Position numbers and translations under genes: made by a program
Shown: positions 8,703 to 16,311 of the stretch, one piece after another
Position numbering within the stretch: the first letter of the stretch is position 1
Layout of the letters: each line of letters starts with the position of its first letter
Notes under the pieces: generated by a model
The model's database searches: none
What the model was told of the DNA's origin: nothing
What the model saw: only the letters and a program-made list of their open reading frames with translations
Assembly: GCA_030765645.1 (NCBI GenBank)
Contig: JAVCCE010000059.1
Location: forward strand, 1 to 64,000
Length of the DNA stretch: 64,000 bases
Source: Candidatus Hinthialibacter antarcticus
GTDB taxonomy: Bacteria; Hinthialibacterota; Hinthialibacteria; Hinthialibacterales; Hinthialibacteraceae
Direction: 5' to 3'

Positions 8703-9854
8703 TCAGGTGAGGGCGGTTTGGTAGGCTTTTTCTAACTGGTCCGTATGGGATTTCCAATTATATATTGATACCGCCCGTTCCCGGGCAGCGCTTTGCATGG
8801 CGGTTCGCATCGGTTCGTCTTGCAGAATGACGCGGGCTTGTTGCGCCATCGCTTTTGCGTCGCCGCAGGGGACGCAACGCCCCGCCTCGCCGATCATCAC
8901 CGGCGCTTCGCCGATATCCGACGCGACAACCGGGATGCCCATCGCCAAATATTCGGCGATTTTCAACGGAGACTTGGCTTTGGTCACGTCATTCGACTCG
9001 AACGGGGCTAAGGCGAGGTCGGCGCAAGACAGATATCGCGGCACCTCGTCTCCTGGAATGTAATCCGTAAATATGATTTTTTCTTCCACGCTCAAGTCCC
9101 TTGCATGTTGTTTGATGGAGTCTAACTTGCGGCCTCCGCCCAAAATTAGTAATACTGCATTTGGAAAGTCGCCAACAAGATGCGATAACGCTTCTACGGC
9201 TTGTTCTGCGTAACTCGCGACCTCGAGTTGGCCGTGATAAACCAGAGTTGGAAACGAAAGGCTGAACTGCTGAACGATTTCGTCGTCTGTTTCGCGCGGA
9301 CAAAACTGCTCGAGATCAGCGCCTACAGGCGCGTCCCATATCCGGTTTGGGTCAGCGCCCCATTGCAGCGCGTGGTCGTAGAGGTGCTTGCTCGCTGTGG
9401 TGACGGTGTCCGCAAGCGAAGGCAGCAGCCTGTCCCAACGATTGGCGATGTATCCCGCCCAGGATGAACGCGCCAGTTCGGTCGCGATGCCCGTCTCCCA
9501 ATCGTCATAGTCATAATGCAGCGGGACGCCCCAATGGCGGGCGAGTTGAATGGCGGGAATCGAAGCGTCCGGGTAGGATTTCCACAGGTGGACGATGTCT
9601 GGTTTCGGCGAAATCGACTTTAATTTAGTAATATTGGACGGTAGGTCAATGATACGCCGGGGGATTTGAATGATTTCAACATCTTTGAGTTGGCCCTTCG
9701 CAACGCTGGGCAGCTCGCTTTGCCGCTGGGTGTGGACAAAATCAGCCAATATGACTTCGTGTCCGCGCCGGGCTAACTCTTGCGCCTGACAAATCACGCG
9801 TCGGGCGCAAGAAACCGAAGATAAATCAAAGCGTTGAAGAATTAATATTTTCAT
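8703..9854 (-). CDS. Glycosyltransferase family 4 (GT-B fold)
   Basis: A 383-residue retaining glycosyltransferase of the GT4 type. The N-terminal Rossmann half begins MKILILQRFDLSSVSCARRV and holds the acceptor side (ARRGHEVILADF, DIVHLWKSYPD). The C-terminal half carries the nucleotide-sugar site: LILGGGRKLDSI, FTDYIPGDEVPRYLSCADLALAPFES, then SPLKIAEYLAMGIPVVASDIGE with the conserved glutamate. The ATG at 9854 is clear. It has no close partner gene and is followed by the sigma-factor locus on the same strand about 280 bp away. It probably adds sugars to envelope polysaccharide. Donor and acceptor are unknown. Confidence 0.88.
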   Translation of the reverse strand: MKILILQRFDLSSVSCARRVICQAQELARRGHEVILADFVHTQRQSELPSVAKGQLKDVEIIQIPRRIIDLPSNITKLKSISPKPDIVHLWKSYPDASIPAIQLARHWGVPLHYDYDDWETGIATELARSSWAGYIANRWDRLLPSLADTVTTASKHLYDHALQWGADPNRIWDAPVGADLEQFCPRETDDEIVQQFSLSFPTLVYHGQLEVASYAEQAVEALSHLVGDFPNAVLLILGGGRKLDSIKQHARDLSVEEKIIFTDYIPGDEVPRYLSCADLALAPFESNDVTKAKSPLKIAEYLAMGIPVVASDIGEAPVMIGEAGRCVPCGDAKAMAQQARVILQDEPMRTAMQSAARERAVSIYNWKSHTDQLEKAYQTALT

Positions 9855-10068
9855 TGCGGGTGGGGGAAATAATACGGCGATTATGTTATGTTGTGTATAA
9901 TTTGTTGATAACTTAAAACAACAATACTAGAAAATTGTTAAAAAAGTAAGATAACCAGTTGAAAATGCTTGCCATTTTCGCTATTGTAGAGTGATTCTGT
10001 GTGTGAGTGGGCTTTGTGACCTATAAACAGACAACAACGAATTTGAAAGAGAGTGCTCGGAGGCGCCC

Positions 10069-12960
10069 ATGCGGTTGACACGCTATTTCTCCCTATTCGC
10101 GATATTATTGGCGGCCTGCGTACAGTTTACGTTCGCAGCAGGCGTAATTACTTTAACGCCTCAGTCCAATCAAGGCAGCGCTGACGCGCCCGTTGCGTTT
10201 GACGTCTTCCTACAGTCAGAAGACGCATTGAGCGCATATCTGCTGGAATTTCAGTTTGATGGCGTAAGCGTTGGTTCTGCGCAATTTGCCTATGCTGATG
10301 CTTGGGCCTCAACTCCCGCGCCGGTTGATCCGGTTGTGGGCGATTTTGTTGATGGCCAATTGGTCGTTCAATCGTCATTGATTGGCGCCAACGCCGGCCT
10401 CAGTTTTGCTGACGCGACCCAAATCGGTACGCTGACCGTTGTCCCTGGCGGCGAAGGCACCTTGAACGCTGCCGTCTCATTCGGCAACGTCTTTTCCCAA
10501 GGCCTGCTGCAGCCGGAAGGCAGCCTGCTTACCTTGGGCGATCCCGTTTCAGTTGATATCGGCGGCGATATAACCGTTCTCGGTGACGCAAACGGTAATG
10601 GCAGCCTGGATATTATCGATGCGTTGTTAATTCGCCAATTTTTGGCGCAATTACGAGATAGCGTTCCGCAGCCTGAATTAGCCGACATCAACGGCAACGG
10701 CGGCATTGATATTATCGACGCGCTGTTCATCCAACAGATTTTGGCTGGTTTGCGTGCAGACCCAAATACTCAACCTGCCGCTATGATTGCTGCGTATGTT
10801 CCTTATCAAACATCAGCCATGGCAAGTTTGGCGTCAACCCAACCACTGGTTAATACATCTTTAATTGGCGACGCCAATGGAGATGGCGCTTTGACAAAGG
10901 CAGACGCCGAACTAATTCGCGCATACTTGGCAGGCGCGAATGTAAAACTCGTTAACCCAACGTATGCTGATATCAACTTAAATGGCACAATCGATATCGC
11001 CGACGCCCTGTATATTTCACAAATCGTGAATGGTTTACGCGCTGATCCGAACGACCCAGATTCAATCTTTGATCTTGGCTTGAAAGATGACTGGTTTGTT
11101 CGACCATTGCAGGTTCCAGACAACACTCTGACTATCGTGTTTGATGCAGGCTCGTTTGACGTTGGTCAGCAAGCGGTTGGACGCGTCACTGCAAACGTAG
11201 GCGCATCATTGCTGGCTGCCTATGACTTAGTTTTAACCTATGACCAGACGCTTTTAAACGCTGTTAGTGCGGCTGGCGGCGCTGCAACCGATTTTGGAAA
11301 CCCAACAGCAAACCTAACTACCGCTGGTCAGATTCTGATGAACGGCCTAAATATCAACGGTCAGGGTGGAGAAGTTGAATTCGCCCTTATTACCTTTGAC
11401 GTGTTAGCGACTTCTTCTCCTACAACCCCGGTTGATATTTCAATTACTTCATTCGTTGACAACAACTTTAACAACATTGATGTAAATGTTGCATCCGGTA
11501 TAGTGAATTTGCAGCAGGTGGTAGTTGAACCGACCGCAGTGCCGGAAACGCCGACCGCGACTCCGGTTCCACCGACGAACACGCCGGTTCCAGCAACCAA
11601 TACTCCAGTTCCTCCGACGAACACGCCAGTTCCTCCAACGGCGACTCCTGAGACTGGCGGCGAGACGCCGACCGCGACTCCTGTTCCGCCAACCAACACG
11701 CCAGTTCCGCCAACAGCGACGCCAGAATCAGCGACTGCGACTCCAGTAGCGCCAACCGCGACGCCGGAATCAGCAACTGCAACTCCGGTTCCGCCAACCG
11801 CGACGCCGGAATCAGCAACTGCGACTCCAGTCGCGCCGACGGCGACGCCGGAAACAGCGACAGCGACTCCTGTTCCACCGACGAACACGCCTGTTGCGCC
11901 GACTGCGACGCCGGAATCAGCGACAGCGACTCCGGTTCCGCCAACTGCGACGCCTGAAACCGCGACGGCAACTCCGGTTCCAGCAACGCCGACTCCTGAG
12001 ACGGCGACCCCGACTCCAGTTCCGGCGACTGCAACCCCGCAACCGACTCCCGAGCCGGAAGCGACTGCAACCCCGACCGTAATTCCGACGCCGATTGACA
12101 TCACCATCGCGGCGAACGAAGGCTTGTTGCTCTTATCGCATGACGGCGTTGTGTTGAGCCGCGGCTTTGAGTCAGGCAACGAAGTTGAAGTTGAAAATAT
12201 CCCATCGCAACCGATTGACCTTGAGTTGATTGGCGCATCCACCTTGTTGTCAATTAATGTTGACGGCGTGATTGCTCCAGCTGAATTGGTGATTGCAGGC
12301 GATGGCGAAGGCTCCTTGCTCGAAAGCGGCCAGATTGTTGATCTCGAACCCATCGTCACAGGCGCTGGCGTCGAAGGTTACTTAATCTTAGATCGCCTGG
12401 GCAATGTTCGCGCTTATGGTACTGCCGCCTTCCAGGGCGATACCGAATTCGTCCGCACCATTCGCTTCGGCGGTTTGCTGATTGAACAAGCCATCAGTAA
12501 TGCGGTCGATCTTGAATTGGTGGTTGATCCTGCCAATCCGTCTTCCAACCTGGGTTACTACATTCTCAGCAAAGAAGGCGCGTTGGAAAACTTCGGCGCC
12601 GTGCCGGAACTGCCTTCGCTCGATTCAACGGCGTTTGGCTATACGGTTGCCTTTGACCTGCTGGTTAGCGGCGGCTCCGTGAACGGTTACCGCGTCTTGA
12701 CTGAATTCGGTCAAGTCATCGAATGGACGGAAGCGGGCGGGTTTGTCCCGGTTGCGCCTGAAGTACTGCGCATGTTTGACCGCGAGCCGTTGCCTGTTGA
12801 CTTCGCTGAAGTCGACGGCGCGTATTACATCTTGAACGAGCGCGGCTTCCTGTTCGGTCCGTCTGCCGTCGTTGCAGATCCCGAATCGTTAGCTGACTTT
12901 ATTGATAATCCCGGCTTCTTCGATATGGAAGCCGGCGTATTGAACCCGGTCACCGAATAG
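10069..12960 (+). CDS. Large secreted protein with cohesin-like and dockerin-like domains and a Thr-Pro linker
   Basis: A 963-residue exported protein starting at an ATG behind GGAGG. Order: signal peptide (1-24); a cohesin-like beta domain (25-165); a dockerin type I-like pair of calcium loops (~170-231, GDANGNGSLDIIDALLIRQFL and ADINGNGGIDIIDALFI); a second dockerin-like pair (~266-325); a second cohesin-like domain (~355-485); a Thr/Pro/Ala-rich linker (~487-690); and a C-terminal ~270 residues of repeated beta units (LLLLSHDGVVLS, YLILDRLGNVRAYG, YYILSKEGALENFG). Cohesins normally bind dockerins on partner proteins, so one chain holding both could self-assemble. The next gene encodes a PorV-like barrel 32 bp away, so the pair may form an exported surface protein and its transporter partner. 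No enzymatic motif is seen. Confidence 0.75.
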   Translation: MRLTRYFSLFAILLAACVQFTFAAGVITLTPQSNQGSADAPVAFDVFLQSEDALSAYLLEFQFDGVSVGSAQFAYADAWASTPAPVDPVVGDFVDGQLVVQSSLIGANAGLSFADATQIGTLTVVPGGEGTLNAAVSFGNVFSQGLLQPEGSLLTLGDPVSVDIGGDITVLGDANGNGSLDIIDALLIRQFLAQLRDSVPQPELADINGNGGIDIIDALFIQQILAGLRADPNTQPAAMIAAYVPYQTSAMASLASTQPLVNTSLIGDANGDGALTKADAELIRAYLAGANVKLVNPTYADINLNGTIDIADALYISQIVNGLRADPNDPDSIFDLGLKDDWFVRPLQVPDNTLTIVFDAGSFDVGQQAVGRVTANVGASLLAAYDLVLTYDQTLLNAVSAAGGAATDFGNPTANLTTAGQILMNGLNINGQGGEVEFALITFDVLATSSPTTPVDISITSFVDNNFNNIDVNVASGIVNLQQVVVEPTAVPETPTATPVPPTNTPVPATNTPVPPTNTPVPPTATPETGGETPTATPVPPTNTPVPPTATPESATATPVAPTATPESATATPVPPTATPESATATPVAPTATPETATATPVPPTNTPVAPTATPESATATPVPPTATPETATATPVPATPTPETATPTPVPATATPQPTPEPEATATPTVIPTPIDITIAANEGLLLLSHDGVVLSRGFESGNEVEVENIPSQPIDLELIGASTLLSINVDGVIAPAELVIAGDGEGSLLESGQIVDLEPIVTGAGVEGYLILDRLGNVRAYGTAAFQGDTEFVRTIRFGGLLIEQAISNAVDLELVVDPANPSSNLGYYILSKEGALENFGAVPELPSLDSTAFGYTVAFDLLVSGGSVNGYRVLTEFGQVIEWTEAGGFVPVAPEVLRMFDREPLPVDFAEVDGAYYILNERGFLFGPSAVVADPESLADFIDNPGFFDMEAGVLNPVTE
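11527..12095 (+). repeat. In-frame degenerate Thr-Pro repeat tract (linker coding)
   Basis: About 570 bp encodes tandem near-repeats of 6-12 residues such as PVPPTNT, PVPPTAT and PESATAT. The DNA repeat (GCGACTCC, CCAGTTCC and GCGACGCCGGAA variants) is degenerate but strongly periodic and could change length by slippage. The same kind of linker occurs in the FG-GAP protein at 52663-53020 with different words. Confidence 0.85.
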
Positions 12961-12992
12961 TGTGACGCGAAACAGGTTATTGAGGCTTAAAA

Positions 12993-14159
12993 ATGAATAG
13001 ACGAACAACACTAAAACGATCCATGTGGGGGTTACTCAATATGAAACGTAGCTGCGCTACACTTTTGGCACTCGGCCTCGTCTCCACACTGTTTCTTGCG
13101 CCGATTACTGCTCAGGCTCAAGATGATTATCTGGCCTTGTACAATCGCTACCTGTTCCATCACATCGGGCTGAATGCGCGCTCGGCTGCGATGGGCGGGG
13201 CTTACACCGCGCTGAAGGGCGGCGATATGGGGCTGAGCGGCAACCCGGCGAGTTTGGGTTTCCAGACGGAACGCTATGTGGCGATCGAAGGCGGCTTTGA
13301 AGACGTCACCAGCGACTCGTCAATGGCGATCGGCGGTATGTCGGATGTCGCTTTTAACGAAACCGAAATTTGGAACGTCGGCGCAGGTCTCATTTATCCA
13401 TTTGAATGGGGCGCATTGGCGCTGAACTACAACTTCCGTGATGACGATTTCGAGACCGATGATTACTTCTTGCTCGGAACTCGCTACCAGCAAGAGGGCG
13501 ACCTCGAACGCCACAGCGTATCGTTAGGCGGCGGTTACGCCATTAACGAATGCTTCACAATTGGTTACCGCTATAGTTACCTCGACTGGGACCGCGATAC
13601 GTCACTCATTGACGTCGGCGCGTTTGTTCCTGCGACAGTGGCGACCATTAACGAAGAGTTTCAGGGCCATCGCAACCAGTTTGGTATGCAATATGAATAT
13701 GGCGAAAACTGGCGCTTTGGTTTCGACGGTATGTATGGAATCGGCGATCGCGATATCGACGGTTTGGGTGAAGCCGACGCCGACTCGTGGCATGTCCGCG
13801 GCGGTGTTGCGTATGACTTTGCCGAATATGCGCCGGTTATCGTGACCGTAGACCTGAACTTTGAAAACCGCGAACTCGACGGCGCTGGCCAAGACCTCGA
13901 AGACGACTTGTTTGGCGTTCACTTTGGCGCTGAATATGAAGTCTACGAGAACCTGTTCTTGCGCGCTGGTTATCAGTGGGAAGACATCGACTATCAAGAC
14001 GCTGTCAACGCCATTGATGAAGAAGTTGATTTAAGCGGCTTCTCGGGTGGTCTGGGTTATGAGTGGAACCAAGTTTCGCTTGACTATGGCGTGATGTACA
14101 TCGACACGGGCGGAGAAGGCGACTTGATGCACGTGTTCGGCGTTGGTTACCGCTTCTAA
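12993..14159 (+). CDS. PorV/PorQ-like outer-membrane beta-barrel protein (UPF0164)
   Basis: A 388-residue exported barrel. The signal peptide is MKRSCATLLALGLVSTLFLAPITAQA, starting at a second ATG (13041). The ATG at 12993 (behind GAGG) would add 16 residues, and either may be used. After cleavage comes LNARSAAMGGAYTALKGGDMGLSGNPASLGF, the hallmark opening of the PorV/PorQ family. Alternating aromatic strands follow and the chain ends in the C-terminal aromatic YRF. In Bacteroidota PorV is a shuttle or partner for type IX secretion. No other type IX components occur in this window, so that role is only a hypothesis. Its 32-bp spacing from the cohesin/dockerin gene implies one transcript. Confidence 0.8.
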   Translation: MNRRTTLKRSMWGLLNMKRSCATLLALGLVSTLFLAPITAQAQDDYLALYNRYLFHHIGLNARSAAMGGAYTALKGGDMGLSGNPASLGFQTERYVAIEGGFEDVTSDSSMAIGGMSDVAFNETEIWNVGAGLIYPFEWGALALNYNFRDDDFETDDYFLLGTRYQQEGDLERHSVSLGGGYAINECFTIGYRYSYLDWDRDTSLIDVGAFVPATVATINEEFQGHRNQFGMQYEYGENWRFGFDGMYGIGDRDIDGLGEADADSWHVRGGVAYDFAEYAPVIVTVDLNFENRELDGAGQDLEDDLFGVHFGAEYEVYENLFLRAGYQWEDIDYQDAVNAIDEEVDLSGFSGGLGYEWNQVSLDYGVMYIDTGGEGDLMHVFGVGYRF

Positions 14160-14182
14160 GTTTTCTGAATTGATCCATCTAA

Positions 14183-14208
14183 ACGGCCCGCAATCGCGGG
14201 CCGTTTTT
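14183..14208 (+). terminator. Rho-independent terminator after the PorV-like gene
   Basis: A perfect stem (ACGGCCCGC / GCGGGCCGT) with a 4-nt loop is followed by TTTTTC. It sits 24 bp past the stop codon and separates the barrel gene from the polysaccharide operon. Confidence 0.85.
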
Positions 14209-14303
14209 CGTTTCACTAAAACACGTTCTTCCTCAAATTTCACTTCCTAGATTGCGCTCAGCAACTATAATTTTAGTTAAGATTATGTGAGGCGTTTTAA
14301 TTG

Positions 14304-15014
14304 ATGAATTTAAAATTTAATCTTTCAGAATTTTCGGGGCAGGCGCCCGTTTTCCCGCTCCCGCATGTTATACAGTTTCCTCAAACCATGCTGCCGCTTC
14401 ATATTTTTGAAGAACGCTATCAGGCAATGCTGGAGGCTGCGCTTGACGGTGAAAAAATGATTGCAATGGGCGTGTTAAAACCCGGTTGGGAAGAAAATTA
14501 CAGCGGCAACCCCGATATTTATGCGACTGTTTGCCTCGGAACCATCATACAGCATGAGCCGTATGAAGACGGTCGCAGCAATATCATTCTTTATGGACTC
14601 AGCCGCGCGCGCATTCAGAAAATTATTACGCCCCGCCCATTTCGAACCGCAAAAATACAATTGCTTGAAGATCAATATGATGGTCTCAATGTCGCGGCGA
14701 TTGAGGCGTTGCAAAAACGCATCCTCGAATTGTACGGCGAGTATGTGATTGAGTTTGCCGACAACGGGGTTAAGTATCCTACTTTATCTGACGGCGAGTT
14801 TACGCTTGGCGCGTTAGCGGATGCGGTTTCCGCCGTGTTAGGGCTTTCGCCGGAAGACATGGTGTATTTACTGGAAGAGTTGCGCGTCGAAATGAGAGCG
14901 CAGTATCTCATTCGCCGCTTACAAGAGAAAATGAAAACCCATTTTTCTCCTCCGTATAAACCGCTCGCTACTGACCACATCCTTCCCAATTTCAAACAAA
15001 TCCACTTAAATTAA
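14304..15014 (+). CDS. LON peptidase substrate-binding domain protein
   Basis: A ~236-residue protein. The first ~190 residues match the Lon N-terminal substrate-binding domain (PF02190): FPLPHVIQFPQTMLPLHIFEERY, then GVLKPGW, TIIQHEPYEDGRSNIILYGLSRARI and FRTAKIQLLEDQ. The AAA+ ATPase and protease parts of full Lon are absent, as in stand-alone LON-domain proteins. A TTG at 14301 directly precedes the ATG at 14304 and both lie downstream of GAGG. The gene opens the run leading to the polysaccharide ABC ATPase, with 42 bp between them. The function of isolated LON domains is unclear, with adaptor or peptide-binding roles likely. Confidence 0.85.
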   Translation: MNLKFNLSEFSGQAPVFPLPHVIQFPQTMLPLHIFEERYQAMLEAALDGEKMIAMGVLKPGWEENYSGNPDIYATVCLGTIIQHEPYEDGRSNIILYGLSRARIQKIITPRPFRTAKIQLLEDQYDGLNVAAIEALQKRILELYGEYVIEFADNGVKYPTLSDGEFTLGALADAVSAVLGLSPEDMVYLLEELRVEMRAQYLIRRLQEKMKTHFSPPYKPLATDHILPNFKQIHLN

Positions 15015-15056
15015 CCGCTGCACAAATAATTGTCCGTTTGTTTTCCTGAGTTCAAT

Positions 15057-16268
15057 ATGATTGAAGTGGTAAATGCCGGAAAGCAGTATCGTTTGTACGA
15101 CCGTCCCGTTTACCGGGCGATTGAAGCCGTTGGGCTGCGGCGGAAATTGCACCGTGAATTCTGGGCGCTGCGCAATGTCTATCTTTCCATCGACCAAGGC
15201 GCATGTTTTGGCGTCGTGGGCCGCAACGGCGCGGGGAAATCCACGCTGCTCAAACTCATTTCAGGAATCACCAAAGCGACTGAAGGCTCCGTGACGGTTC
15301 ACGGTTCCGTCTCTTCGATTCTTGAATTGGGCGCCGGGTTTCATCACGGGTTCACCGGGCGAGATAACGTATTTCTCAATTGCGCGTTACAGGGTTATAC
15401 GCGCCAGGAGGCCGAGCGCCTTCTACCTCAAATTGTCGAATTCGCCGAATTAGGCGATTTTATTGACCAACAGGTACGTACCTATTCAACGGGCATGGTT
15501 TTGCGCTTAGCGTTTGCGGTGGCCACCAGCGTAAATCCCGATATCTTGATAATTGATGAAGCGTTGGCGGTTGGCGATGAGCGTTTTCGCGCGAAGTGTA
15601 TGCAGCGCATTCAGGAATTTAAATCAAACGGCAAGACGATTTTGTTTGTCTCGCATGACCTCGCAACCGTTCGTCACCTTTGTTCGCACGTTGCGCTTTT
15701 GAATGAAGGCCAACTGGTCGCGACTGGACGCCCCGAAGAAGTGCTCGATCAATATTTGGAACTCGCGCACAAAGACCAGGTGCGCGAAACCGATGCGCCC
15801 CGGGGCGCGTTTGGGCGGCCGCGTTGGGGTTCGGGTGAAATTCAGTTTGAAACGGTTGCTGTTTCATCTGTGGACGGCGTAGCGGGTTCCGTCTTTGATA
15901 CGAACCGGGCGTTCAGCGTCCAAATGGATTACGTGGTTAAAACGCCGATTGAAGACGCGGTGTTTGGCTGCCAGTTTTATCGCTCTGATGGTACCTACTT
16001 AAACGGTTCCAATCACTTTTGGCATGACCAGCCGCAGTCGTTCTCGTTTCAGCAGGCGGGCGAGCAGGGGTCGGTAATTTGCCAGATACCCTGTTTGCCG
16101 TTGCTGCCGGGTGATTACTACCTCTCGGTTTGCTGCTATAGTCTACGCGACGGCGTCCCTCAGGCGATTGACCATTGGGAGCGCGCCCATGAATTCACCA
16201 TCAGCGAGCGCGTTTCCGATCAACACGGCGTGATCGCATTTGAGACAAATTGGACGCTCAATCGTTGA
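15057..16268 (+). CDS. Polysaccharide ABC transporter ATP-binding protein, Wzt-like
   Basis: A 403-residue ABC ATPase of the O-antigen/teichoic-acid export class. Walker A is VVGRNGAGKSTLLKLISG, the signature is YSTGMVLRLAF (degenerate LSGGQ, typical of this class), Walker B is ILIIDEALAVGD and the switch His is in FVSHD. Residues ~260-403 form a Wzt-type carbohydrate-binding C-terminal domain with beta strands such as FGCQFYRSDGTYLNG. The ATG at 15057 is chosen because the family starts MIEVVNAGKQYRLYD. An upstream TTG would add nine residues. The partner permease (Wzm-like) is not in this window. The methyltransferase and GT4 that follow fit glycan-chain termination and export. Confidence 0.92.
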   Translation: MIEVVNAGKQYRLYDRPVYRAIEAVGLRRKLHREFWALRNVYLSIDQGACFGVVGRNGAGKSTLLKLISGITKATEGSVTVHGSVSSILELGAGFHHGFTGRDNVFLNCALQGYTRQEAERLLPQIVEFAELGDFIDQQVRTYSTGMVLRLAFAVATSVNPDILIIDEALAVGDERFRAKCMQRIQEFKSNGKTILFVSHDLATVRHLCSHVALLNEGQLVATGRPEEVLDQYLELAHKDQVRETDAPRGAFGRPRWGSGEIQFETVAVSSVDGVAGSVFDTNRAFSVQMDYVVKTPIEDAVFGCQFYRSDGTYLNGSNHFWHDQPQSFSFQQAGEQGSVICQIPCLPLLPGDYYLSVCCYSLRDGVPQAIDHWERAHEFTISERVSDQHGVIAFETNWTLNR

Positions 16269-16311
16269 TAGTTGTGAGAATATTTTACGCAAAGCGCTGA
16301 CAAAAAATATA

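Noticed and set aside
11361-12359. A 332-codon open frame on the minus strand
   Set aside because: It is antisense to the Thr-Pro linker. The repetitive GC-rich DNA lacks stops on the other strand, giving an artificial GVAVGGTGV-type protein with no ribosome-binding site.
12993-14159. Type IX secretion system because of the PorV-like gene
   Set aside because: No other Por/Gld genes and no CTD-type C-termini are in the window, and UPF0164 barrels occur outside that system.
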